From Paracoccus benzoatiresistens (GTDB lineage: Bacteria > Pseudomonadota > Alphaproteobacteria > Rhodobacterales > Rhodobacteraceae): a stretch of 64,000 nt of DNA. The stretch lies in contig NZ_JAPTYD010000004.1 in assembly GCF_026913015.1 (NCBI RefSeq), forward strand, positions 1 through 64,000, in the 5' to 3' direction. The stretch's first letter is position 1, and each line of letters begins with the position of its first letter. This document shows, in pieces, positions 42,839 through 50,762 of this stretch. The position numbers and the translations under genes are program-made. Under the pieces are notes generated by a model. The model was not told the DNA's origin. It was given only the letters and a program-made list of their open reading frames with translations, and did not search any database.

Positions 42839-44259
42839 TGGGATCGCTGCGCCGCCGGCTGCTGGGCTGGCTGCTGGCCGCGACCGCGCTGCTTGGCCTG
42901 CTGGCCCTGGCCGATACCTGGGGCGAGGCCGTGACCACGGCCACCCGCGTGTCCGACCGCGTGCTGGCCGGGTCGGCGCTGGCCATCGCCGAACGCGTGA
43001 CGGTGGACGAGGATCGGGGCCTGCAGGTGGACATTCCCTATTCCGCGCTGGAGATGCTGGCATCCACCGCGCAGGACCGGGTGTTCTATCGTGTCGATGG
43101 GCCCTTGGGGTTCCTGACCGGCTATCGCGATCTGGCGCTGGCGCCGACCGACCGCGACGGGCGCGGCTTCGCCGACGGCATTCACGCGGGCGAGCGGATC
43201 CGCATCGCCACCCTGGCGCGCACGGTCTCGACCGGGGTCGAGTCGATCCCCTTCACGGTGACGGTCGCGGAATCGACGCTGGCGCGGCGCGATCTGACAC
43301 AGTCTATCCTGATCCGGTCCGCCCTGCGGCTGGCCGGCATGATCATCGGCGCCGCGCTGATCGTCTGGATCGCCGTGCCGCTGGCGCTGCGCCCCCTCCA
43401 CCGCCTGGGAGAGGCGATCGCGGCCAGATCCCCCGACGACCTGTCCCCGATCCGCGAACCGGTGCCCGTCGAGGTGCAGGGCCTGGTCGAGGCGGTCAAT
43501 TCGTTCATGGCCCGCCTTGGCACGGCGCTGGACGCGCTGCGCAACTTCACCGGCAATGCCAGCCACCAGCTGCGCACCCCCCTTGCCGTGCTGCGCATGC
43601 AACTGGCCCTGGCCGACCGGGCCGAGACGCCGCAGGCGGTGCGGTTGGCGGTGGCCAAGGGCGACGCGGCGCTGGCCCATGCCGAACGGGTCCTGGCGCA
43701 ACTGCTGCTGCTGGCACGCGTCGATGCCGCGCCGGGGCAGGGCGCCTTGGCTGCCGTCGATCTGGCCGCCTTGGCGCGTGAGGTCACGGGCGAGGCGATA
43801 CCGCGGGCGGCCGAGGTCGGGATCGACTTGGGCTTTGAAGGGGAACAAGCGCAGATCCGCGCCGAACCCGTCCTGCTGGCCGAGGCTCTGGCGAACCTGA
43901 TCGACAACGCCCTGGCCTATGCGGGCCGGGGCGCGGTGGTCACGGTCAGCGTGGGGACCAGGGGTGACCGGGCGATCCTGGCCGTGACCGACGACGGTCC
44001 CGGTATCCCGCCCGACGCCCGTGCCCGGTTGGGCGCCCGCTTTGCCCGCGGGACCGAGGGTGCCGAGGGGCTTGGCCTTGGCCTTGCCATCGTAGCCGAG
44101 ATCGCGGCGCTGTTTGGTGGCAGTTTCGCGCTGCTGGACAGGCCCGACGGGCGCGGGCTCCGGGCGGAACTGCGGCTGCGCCTGTGCGAAAGCGGCCCCC
44201 CGGCGCGCGCTTCAGAGGGCTGCGACAGGATCGAGGCGCGTGATCAGCGGGCCAGTTGA
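42838..44259 (+). CDS. tctE: sensor histidine kinase (TctE-like)
   Basis: A 473-residue membrane sensor. One transmembrane helix near residues 8-26, a periplasmic ~140-residue input region, a second helix near 163-183, a HAMP-like linker, then the HisKA box with the phospho-His in NASHQLRTPLAVLRMQL (about residue 242). The ATPase domain has N in EALANLIDNALAYAG, DDGPGIP and GLGLGLAIVAEIAALFGG. Its last 16 bases overlap the convergent peptidoglycan-binding gene. Confidence 0.94.
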   Translation: MGSLRRRLLGWLLAATALLGLLALADTWGEAVTTATRVSDRVLAGSALAIAERVTVDEDRGLQVDIPYSALEMLASTAQDRVFYRVDGPLGFLTGYRDLALAPTDRDGRGFADGIHAGERIRIATLARTVSTGVESIPFTVTVAESTLARRDLTQSILIRSALRLAGMIIGAALIVWIAVPLALRPLHRLGEAIAARSPDDLSPIREPVPVEVQGLVEAVNSFMARLGTALDALRNFTGNASHQLRTPLAVLRMQLALADRAETPQAVRLAVAKGDAALAHAERVLAQLLLLARVDAAPGQGALAAVDLAALAREVTGEAIPRAAEVGIDLGFEGEQAQIRAEPVLLAEALANLIDNALAYAGRGAVVTVSVGTRGDRAILAVTDDGPGIPPDARARLGARFARGTEGAEGLGLGLAIVAEIAALFGGSFALLDRPDGRGLRAELRLRLCESGPPARASEGCDRIEARDQRAS

Positions 44260-44984
44260 TCCGCTTGCTGCACGGTCAGATAGCCCGTGGCGCTCATGCG
44301 ATTGGCCTGCTGCCACGAGGCGATGGCACCGCGTGTGCCGCGCCCGAACACGCCGTCGATGCCCCGCGTGTCATAGCCGCGCCGCGTCAGTTCGGCCTGG
44401 ATCGCCGCCCGCTGCGACCGGCTGAGGCCGATATCGTCCTCGGCCCGCGCCGCGCTGCCGCTGGAGGCGCCGGCCGAACTGCTGCTGCTGCCGGCGACCG
44501 CGGTGCCGCGCAGGATTTCGTTCGCCTGTGCGGTGGTCAGGCTGCCGGTCTGGGTATAGTTGCGGTCGCGCTGCCACAGCGCGATGGCGCGGCGCGTGCC
44601 GGGGCCGAAATTGCCGTCCGCCCCGTTGGTGCTGTAGCCGAGCGCGTTCAGGCGCCGCTGCACGGCGACGCGCTGGTCGCGCGACAGCCCGGCACTGTTG
44701 CTGCCGCCCGCATAAGGATCGTCCCGCGTGTCCACCGATCCGCCCAAGCGCGAGATCTGCTGGCGTGCCTCGGCGGCGTAAAGCCCGCTTGGAAACTGCT
44801 GCAAATAGGATTGATATCCCCGGATCGTGTTCTGGCTTTGCGCCTGTGCGAAGGCGGCGCGGTCCTGTTCCTGTTGCAGGTACTGCCGGGCGACACCGCC
44901 GACGATATCTCCCAGATCCTGCGCCTGCACCGGCGTCGTCAGCGTCGCGGCGACAAAGGCCGCGGAAAGCATCTTCCTGACCAT
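44244..44984 (-). CDS. exported protein with two peptidoglycan-binding domains
   Basis: A 246-residue protein with a signal peptide (about 1-22, ending PVQAQ). A helical, Gln-rich segment follows, then two PG_binding_1 modules (about 95-155 and 185-245), each with the RRLNALGYSTNGADGNFGPGT or RRGYDTRGIDGVFGRGT pattern. A Ser-rich linker joins them. No catalytic domain is present, so it is likely a periplasmic anchoring or structural protein of the cell wall. Confidence 0.88.
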   Translation of the reverse strand: MVRKMLSAAFVAATLTTPVQAQDLGDIVGGVARQYLQQEQDRAAFAQAQSQNTIRGYQSYLQQFPSGLYAAEARQQISRLGGSVDTRDDPYAGGSNSAGLSRDQRVAVQRRLNALGYSTNGADGNFGPGTRRAIALWQRDRNYTQTGSLTTAQANEILRGTAVAGSSSSSAGASSGSAARAEDDIGLSRSQRAAIQAELTRRGYDTRGIDGVFGRGTRGAIASWQQANRMSATGYLTVQQADQLAR

Positions 44985-45074
44985 CGGATGGCCCTCCGTT
45001 ATCGGTTCGTGCCCCCTCCGGGGCGCTGACGATATAGCGCGGATGCGGGCTTTCGGTTCCCGCGCGGGGCTGCC

Positions 45075-46022
45075 CTAACCCTGCGGGGTCATTGCCTTTC
45101 TTTGCCGGTTTCGCTCCAGGCCCAGCCTGCGTTCGCGCCAGATGATCCCGATGCCTGCCCCGATCACCAGGACCGCGCCGGTCAGGACCACGCCCGTCGG
45201 CGCCTCGCCGAAGACATACCAGCCGATGACGATGGCCAGCAGCATCGAGACATATTCGAAAGGCGCCACCAGCGAGGCATCGGCATGGCGATAGGCCGAG
45301 GTCAGCAGGATCTGCGCCACGCCTCCCAAAAGGCCGCTGCCGACCAGAAGCGCCGCGGTTGTCGCGTCGGGCATCACCCAGCCAAGGGGCAGCGTCATCA
45401 GCCCCAGAACGGTCGAGGTGAAGGAAAACCAGAACACGATGGCCGAGGTGCGTTCCTCCTGCACCAGCTTGCGCACGAAGATCTGCGCCAGCGCCGATCC
45501 GACCGCGCCGCCCATGGCCACGGCAGCGCCCAGCATCCGGTAGGGATCGGGATCGCCATGCAGCCGCAGCTGCGGGGACAGCACGATCAGCACGCCCGTC
45601 AGCCCCAGGCCGACCATGGACAGGCGGAACAGGCGCACATCCTCGCCCAGAAACATCGCGGCGAAGATGACCACCAGCAGGGGCGCGGCATAGCCGATCG
45701 CCGTGACTTCGGGAAAGGACAGCAGCGCCAGGGCCGAGAAGTTCAGCGCCATGGCCGCAGTGCCGACGATGCCGCGATAGAAATGCCCCAAGGGCCGCAC
45801 GGTGCGCAGCCCGACGGAAAGCTCGCCCCGGATGGCAAGCCAGACCAGGATCACCGGGATGGCGAACAGCGATCGGAAGAAGACCTGCTGGCCCGCGGGG
45901 ACCGAGGCACCCTCGGACGTGGCCTTGACCAGCGCGGCCATGACCGTGAAGACGGCGACGCTGGCGCATTTCAGCAGGATGCCCTGCATCGGGTTCTGGT
46001 GGGGCATGGGTCGGAAAACCAT
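45075..46022 (-). CDS. EamA/DMT-family transporter
   Basis: A 315-residue inner-membrane exporter with ten predicted helices in two EamA repeats (around PAGQQVFFRSLFAIPVILVW and the second half ending IIWRERRLGLER). Such proteins export metabolites or amino acids; the substrate cannot be assigned. The start is uncertain between ATG 46022 and ATG 46007; neither has a strong ribosome-binding site. It appears to be a single-gene unit. Confidence 0.88.
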   Translation of the reverse strand: MVFRPMPHQNPMQGILLKCASVAVFTVMAALVKATSEGASVPAGQQVFFRSLFAIPVILVWLAIRGELSVGLRTVRPLGHFYRGIVGTAAMALNFSALALLSFPEVTAIGYAAPLLVVIFAAMFLGEDVRLFRLSMVGLGLTGVLIVLSPQLRLHGDPDPYRMLGAAVAMGGAVGSALAQIFVRKLVQEERTSAIVFWFSFTSTVLGLMTLPLGWVMPDATTAALLVGSGLLGGVAQILLTSAYRHADASLVAPFEYVSMLLAIVIGWYVFGEAPTGVVLTGAVLVIGAGIGIIWRERRLGLERNRQRKAMTPQG

Positions 46023-46140
46023 GGGCTTGTCGGGCAGCCCATCGTTAGGACGCAGGGCGCCGGGCCACAAGGGGCGGCTTGCAGATCGTGCAGATTTCCG
46101 TGTCCGGGATGCGTGGAGGATGGCGCCTCACGCGGTCATG

Positions 46141-48162
46141 TCATTCGGCGGGCATGACGCCTGCTGCCTGCGCGTCGGTCAGGCCGAAATGATCCAGGCC
46201 CTCGATCACGCCCGAGGCATGGGCGGCCTGCGCGCGGTAAAGACCCGGCCGGTCGGCAAGCCGCAGTTCCGCCCAGGCATTGCCCACCACGATCGCCCGG
46301 CCCGCCGCCGACAACATGCAGGCGTCGTTGCCGCTGTCGCCTGCCGCCACGCAGTCGGCCAGCGTCAGGCCAAGGCGGCGGGCCTCGAAGGACAGGGCGC
46401 CCGCCTTGCCCGCGCGCTGCGGCAGAATGTCGATGAACCGCCCGTGCGACGGGATCACCCGCGCCGCAAGGCCTGCGTCCCACAGCGCGTCCTGGATCAC
46501 CCATGCCTCGGCTTCCGGGCCCAGCAGGCCGATCTTCCAGCGCCGCTCGTCGCGGTGGGGCTGGCAGGCGACCGGCAGCCGGTCCAGCACCCGGCGGATC
46601 CGGTCCGGCTGCCAGCCTTGGCTGATCCAGTCGGCGTAGTCTGCGCAAAGCGCCAGCGACCCGCGCCGGTCGGCGCGCCAGATCTCGGAGCCGACCGAGG
46701 TGAGCATCACGGCGGGTTCGGGCAGCGACCAGTCGGCCAGGATGCGTCGCGCCTCGGGCAGCGAACGGCCGGTGGCGATGACCAGGTGCTGGCGGCGCGC
46801 ATGGGCGCCCGCCATCCAGTGGCCAAAGGCCCGCGCGCCGTCCCGGCAGCCGGTCAGGGTGCCGTCGATGTCGAAGGCCAGCACCGCCTGCGGCAAGGCC
46901 GTGGGGCGCAGCGGCGCGGATCGAAGGGTCAGGCGGCGGCTGATCAGCGACACACGCCGCGCCCACGCCGTCCAGTCGAACTGCCCGTGGTGGGCAAGGC
47001 CGCTCTGCGACCGGAGGCGCCATTCGCCGGGATCCCGGATCAGGCGCAGGCAGGCCCCGGCAATGTCTTCGGGCGACTGCGGATCGACCAGCAGCCCGTG
47101 GCACAGGCTGGCCAGGATCTCGGCCGGCGCGCCGTTCCGCGTGGCGACCACCGGCAGGCCGAAGCGCGCGGCCTCGACCAGGGCCAGGTCGAAGGGCTCG
47201 TGCAGTGCGGCGTTAACGAAGACCCCGCCCTGTGCCGCCGCCCGCCGGTAAAGCTGCGCGACCAGCGCCGCGTCGTGGCAGGCAGGCAGCAGAACCTTGC
47301 CCGGAAGGGATGCCGCCATCCGGGCCAGTTCCTTGCGCACCGCGCGATGTTCGGCTTGGGGGCCACCCTGTCCGGCCAGGATCACCATGTTGGCGCGGGC
47401 CTGCAGTTCGGGCGAGGCCAGGTAGGCCTGCATCAGGCCCGTCAGGTTCTTCCTGTCCACGGGCGGGGCGATGGCCAGCAGGAAGGGCAGGGCGGGCCGG
47501 TCCAGCCCTTCCTCCAGCATCCGCGCGGCCTGCCCATCGGCCGCGGAAGGGGGCAGGCTTGTCCCCGGATTGATGCACCACGCGCGGCCCGGGCCGTCCT
47601 GGTCATGGGCGGCGACCTGGTGTTCGGCCTCGTCGCGGGTTGAGGTGATGATGGCATCCGCGCTGACGATGGCCGCCCGCTCGCGCCGCAGCCGGGCGTG
47701 GCAGTCGGATGCGGCGCAGCCCGTGGCCAGCGCGTGGGGGGTATAGAGCATCGGGATGTGAAACCGCGCCCGCGCCGCAGCCCCCAGTTCGGCGGAATCC
47801 GCGACATGGCAATGCAGGATGTCGGGCTTGCGCGGCAAGAGCGACAGCAGGTCCAGGAAGGCTTCGGTCAGGGCAGGCAGCTCGGCCTCCGGCACCTTCC
47901 GGTCCGGATGGCCGCTGGAGGGGCCCTTCAGCCGCAGGATGCGCAGCTTGGGGCCGATCTGCTGGACGGGCATGGCATGATCGGGGTCAAGCGAGGGGTC
48001 GTCGAACATCGGGGTCAGGATATCTACGCGCGACATCTCGGGCAGGCGCGCCTGCGCTGTGGCCGCGCCCAGGACATAGGCGATATGGCCGTCCAGGGTC
48101 ATGGGGTGTCCGGTCGGCGGCTGCGTGATGCATCCGCCAAGGACGATGTGCATCACATACAT
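46141..48162 (-). CDS. sucrose-phosphate synthase-like glycosyltransferase fused to a HAD phosphatase
   Basis: A 673-residue fusion. Residues ~1-430 are a GT-B glycosyltransferase of family 4, with MHIVLGGCITQPPTGHPMTLDGHIAYVLG at the N-terminus, LYTPHALATGC, and the nucleotide-sugar C-terminal half containing NAALHEPFDLALVEAARFGLPVVAT (E-x7-E type). Residues ~440-673 are a HAD hydrolase (nucleophile Asp in AFDIDGTLTGC, later AAGDSGNDACML). Fusion of synthase and phosphatase would make sucrose from UDP-glucose and fructose 6-phosphate in one protein. Sucrose is a compatible solute, and an exact EcfG-type promoter lies upstream. Start ATG 48162. Confidence 0.86.
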   Translation of the reverse strand: MYVMHIVLGGCITQPPTGHPMTLDGHIAYVLGAATAQARLPEMSRVDILTPMFDDPSLDPDHAMPVQQIGPKLRILRLKGPSSGHPDRKVPEAELPALTEAFLDLLSLLPRKPDILHCHVADSAELGAAARARFHIPMLYTPHALATGCAASDCHARLRRERAAIVSADAIITSTRDEAEHQVAAHDQDGPGRAWCINPGTSLPPSAADGQAARMLEEGLDRPALPFLLAIAPPVDRKNLTGLMQAYLASPELQARANMVILAGQGGPQAEHRAVRKELARMAASLPGKVLLPACHDAALVAQLYRRAAAQGGVFVNAALHEPFDLALVEAARFGLPVVATRNGAPAEILASLCHGLLVDPQSPEDIAGACLRLIRDPGEWRLRSQSGLAHHGQFDWTAWARRVSLISRRLTLRSAPLRPTALPQAVLAFDIDGTLTGCRDGARAFGHWMAGAHARRQHLVIATGRSLPEARRILADWSLPEPAVMLTSVGSEIWRADRRGSLALCADYADWISQGWQPDRIRRVLDRLPVACQPHRDERRWKIGLLGPEAEAWVIQDALWDAGLAARVIPSHGRFIDILPQRAGKAGALSFEARRLGLTLADCVAAGDSGNDACMLSAAGRAIVVGNAWAELRLADRPGLYRAQAAHASGVIEGLDHFGLTDAQAAGVMPAE

Positions 48163-48216
48163 CGGAACCTCGTTCGGCGTGGCTGTGCGCAGAAGGCGGG
48201 CGTCCTGCGCCCTATC

Positions 48217-48241
48217 AACGTGATCCGTCCTGCCGGGTTCC
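48217..48241 (-). promoter_or_regulatory. EcfG-type promoter (exact match) for the sucrose-phosphate synthase fusion
   Basis: On the minus strand GGAAC, 16 bases, CGTT, exact consensus, with the -10 element 55 bases upstream of ATG 48162. The distance is the same as for the stress-gene/malQ promoter. Confidence 0.7.
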
Positions 48242-48265
48242 GGCGGCCGCTTCCATCGGGGAAAG

Positions 48266-49957
48266 CTAGTCGCCGCTGTCCCCATTGGCGCCCTGCACGG
48301 CCAGGAAGTGCCGGCGCAGCCGCGCAAGCCCGGCGTCGTCCCACCCCCGGGGCTGCGTCACGGCCATCCAGGGGTCGATATGGTCGGCATAGGCATAGGT
48401 ATGCCCGCGGCCAATCGGCACATGCAGCGCCAGGGCTATGTCGAAGGCCAGTTGCAGGAAGCTGACGATCGGATACCAGCGCAGGTCGGGCGAAACGTCG
48501 GGACCGCGCGGCGCATTCATCCAGTCGGGGCGGCGCAGCAGCGATCCGGTGCTGAAGAACACCACCGGGTCGCTGGCGTATTGCAGATAGACGATACGGA
48601 TCCCGCCCCAGGGGTCCTGCAGGGACAGCCCCTGCTGCCTATTGGTGAAGCGTACCGTCTGCCCCTGGTCCATCCGTGGCAGCCATTCGGGCGAGGCGGG
48701 GTCGCGTTCCCGCACCAGCGTCTGCCACAGCGGGCTGACGAAGGGGGGGCCGACCCACAGGGCGCCCGCGAAAGGCTGGTCGATCATCTCGTAAAGCCGC
48801 AGGGATTGCTGCGAACTGTAGGCACCCAGGCTGAGGCCATAGAGATACAACCTGGGGCGTCGGTCCGGGGGCAGGCTCAGCCAGTGGTGGCGGACGGCGC
48901 TGAACAGGGCGCGCCCCGCGTCGGCCGAATATTCGGGCTCGACCAGCAGGGAAATCCAGCTTGGCAGATAGGAATATTGCAGCGCCACCGTCGCCACGTC
49001 GCCGCGATGCAGGTATTCCAGGGTGGTCATGGCGGCGGGGTCCAGCCAGCCGGTGCCGGTCGGCATGGCGACGACCAGGATGGACCGGTCGAAGCCGCCG
49101 ATCCGGGCCAGTTCGGCCACGGCCAGGGCCGCCCGATCCTCGGTCGTCCCGGCGGCGTTCAGGCCGACATAGGCGCGCAGGGGCTGCATGGTGGCGCCGC
49201 CGGTGACGGCGGCGATGTCCACGGCCGTCGGGGTGGTGGCGATATGGTTGCGCCCTTCGCGGCCCAGGTCCTCCCACGCGACCAGGGAAGCGGGGCTGCC
49301 GGTGCGCAGGGGATCGGCGGGCGGCTGGATGTCGGGCGGGATGACCGCATCCAGCGCGCGGGCCGAACTGTCGGCAACCCGGATGAAGCCGCTGAACAAG
49401 ACGCCGTTGGCCAGCGTCCACAGCAGGATGCCGCCGATGACCAGCCCCAGCAGGATGGCCGCACGGCGCGGGATCACCCGTTCGATCCGCCGGATCAGGC
49501 GGCGCAGCAACAACGCGATGAGCTTGCCCGTGACCAGCAGCACCGCCGCCACCACCAGGGCGATGGCGCCGATCCTCAGCGGCAGTTCGGGTGGCACCGG
49601 CTCCATCCGCATGGCGGTGCGGATCGAGTTCTGCCAGTCCGCCGCCTGAAACAGGAAGGCCCCTGCGATCAGCGCCGCCACGATGGCCGAGCCGATCAGC
49701 AGCCGGTGGCCCGCGCGCTCGCCGATCCGCGGCAGGTCCAGCGTGACCCAGATCCAGCGCAGCAGCACCGCGATCCCGTATCCTGCCGCGAAGCAGATCC
49801 CGGCCAGGGCGCCCTGCACGGCCTCGCCCCGGGGGATCAGGCTGGGGGTCAGCGAGGCCGCGAGAAACAGCGCGCCCAGGACCAGGCCCATGCCCGAGAC
49901 ATTGCCCGCAAGCCCGCGAAGGATGAATCCCGGCCGGATTTGTCGCTGGTTCGTCAT
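48266..49957 (-). CDS. membrane protein with C-terminal alpha/beta-hydrolase domain
   Basis: A 563-residue protein. The first ~180 residues hold about four hydrophobic segments (GLVLGALFLAASLTPSLIPRGE, LLIGSAIVAALIAGAF, IGAIALVVAAVLLVTGKLIALLL, RAAILLGLVIGGILLWTLANGVLFSG). The rest resembles the Abhydrolase_9 family: ILVVAMPTGTGWLDP, nucleophile Ser in YLYGLSLGAYSSQQ, catalytic-His context AYADHIDPWM. The active site probably faces the periplasm. Substrate unknown. It ends about 100 bases before the sucrose gene, with that gene's promoter in between. Confidence 0.87.
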   Translation of the reverse strand: MTNQRQIRPGFILRGLAGNVSGMGLVLGALFLAASLTPSLIPRGEAVQGALAGICFAAGYGIAVLLRWIWVTLDLPRIGERAGHRLLIGSAIVAALIAGAFLFQAADWQNSIRTAMRMEPVPPELPLRIGAIALVVAAVLLVTGKLIALLLRRLIRRIERVIPRRAAILLGLVIGGILLWTLANGVLFSGFIRVADSSARALDAVIPPDIQPPADPLRTGSPASLVAWEDLGREGRNHIATTPTAVDIAAVTGGATMQPLRAYVGLNAAGTTEDRAALAVAELARIGGFDRSILVVAMPTGTGWLDPAAMTTLEYLHRGDVATVALQYSYLPSWISLLVEPEYSADAGRALFSAVRHHWLSLPPDRRPRLYLYGLSLGAYSSQQSLRLYEMIDQPFAGALWVGPPFVSPLWQTLVRERDPASPEWLPRMDQGQTVRFTNRQQGLSLQDPWGGIRIVYLQYASDPVVFFSTGSLLRRPDWMNAPRGPDVSPDLRWYPIVSFLQLAFDIALALHVPIGRGHTYAYADHIDPWMAVTQPRGWDDAGLARLRRHFLAVQGANGDSGD

Positions 49958-50220
49958 GGGCCGTCCCTTGCCGCCTTCCGCAGATCAGCGCCGATCGGTG
50001 CGGGGGCGTCAAGTCCCGGCGCCCGCGAAACCTTGCCACGGCCCCGCCGGGGGCATGCCGGACCGCAAGAATCTGCGGCTGCTGCCTTGCCGCGATGACC
50101 TGCCCGAGGCGCCGCGCGGGGATTGCCGGGCAGGTCTGGGCAGAAGCGTCGGCCTGTCAGCCCTCGTGCCCCGCGCACACTGGGAATGGGATGCCCCCAG
50201 GCAGGATTCCCATGCCGGGA
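49958..50220. other. 263-base intergenic region, nothing recognised
   Basis: Between the soxG stop and the start of the hydrolase gene. No promoter, hairpin or small gene could be identified with confidence. Confidence 0.4.
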
Positions 50221-50751
50221 CTAGAGCCCGGCCACGAACTCCTCCTGAACCTGCGCCAGCAAGGCGCGGACATGCGGGGCGAAGCTGCGCCAGATGTCCA
50301 TGCGGAAATCGGTCGGGCCGTCGCGCCAGAGGACTACGGTGGCGCTGTCGAAGACCGTTCTCGCAGCCGAGCCCACGGGAATGGCCGCGACATCACGCGG
50401 GCAGCAGGCCGCCAGCAGATCCAGAACCGAAGGTCCCGAAAGCCGCAACGTGACCTCTCGGTCGCTGATGTCCACCAGGCTGTGCGGGGCATCGGCATAG
50501 ACGGCGCGGGCAGGGGTGGTCAGGTCCGTGCCCTCGGGCGCGGTGATCAGCCATTCGTCGGGGCCGAGGCACAGCGCCTCGGTCCCGCCCGCCGCCACGC
50601 GGGCGCCGACGCGGGTGGGCAGGTCCAGCCCGAGCGCCTGGCCCAGGCTCGCGCGATGCGCGGGCTTGACGCGCAGCGACAGGCGCAGGACGGGGGCCAT
50701 GTCCTCGACCAGGACGGGCGAGGCGTCGAATTGATGCTTCTGGTTGGTCAT
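50221..50751 (-). CDS. soxG: sarcosine oxidase gamma subunit
   Basis: A 176-residue subunit of heterotetrameric sarcosine oxidase. It carries the GcvT-like LCLGPDEWLITAPEG motif and VDISDREVTLRLSGP typical of SoxG. ATG 50751 has AAGGAGA just upstream and lies 11 bases after soxA. It helps assemble the alpha-beta complex. Confidence 0.92.
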   Translation of the reverse strand: MTNQKHQFDASPVLVEDMAPVLRLSLRVKPAHRASLGQALGLDLPTRVGARVAAGGTEALCLGPDEWLITAPEGTDLTTPARAVYADAPHSLVDISDREVTLRLSGPSVLDLLAACCPRDVAAIPVGSAARTVFDSATVVLWRDGPTDFRMDIWRSFAPHVRALLAQVQEEFVAGL

Positions 50752-50762
50752 CGCTTGTCTCC

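Noticed and set aside
45056-45060. GTTCC upstream of the peptidoglycan-binding gene as an EcfG -35 element
   Set aside because: No AAC-type -10 partner occurs at 16 or 17 bases, so it was not counted as a promoter.
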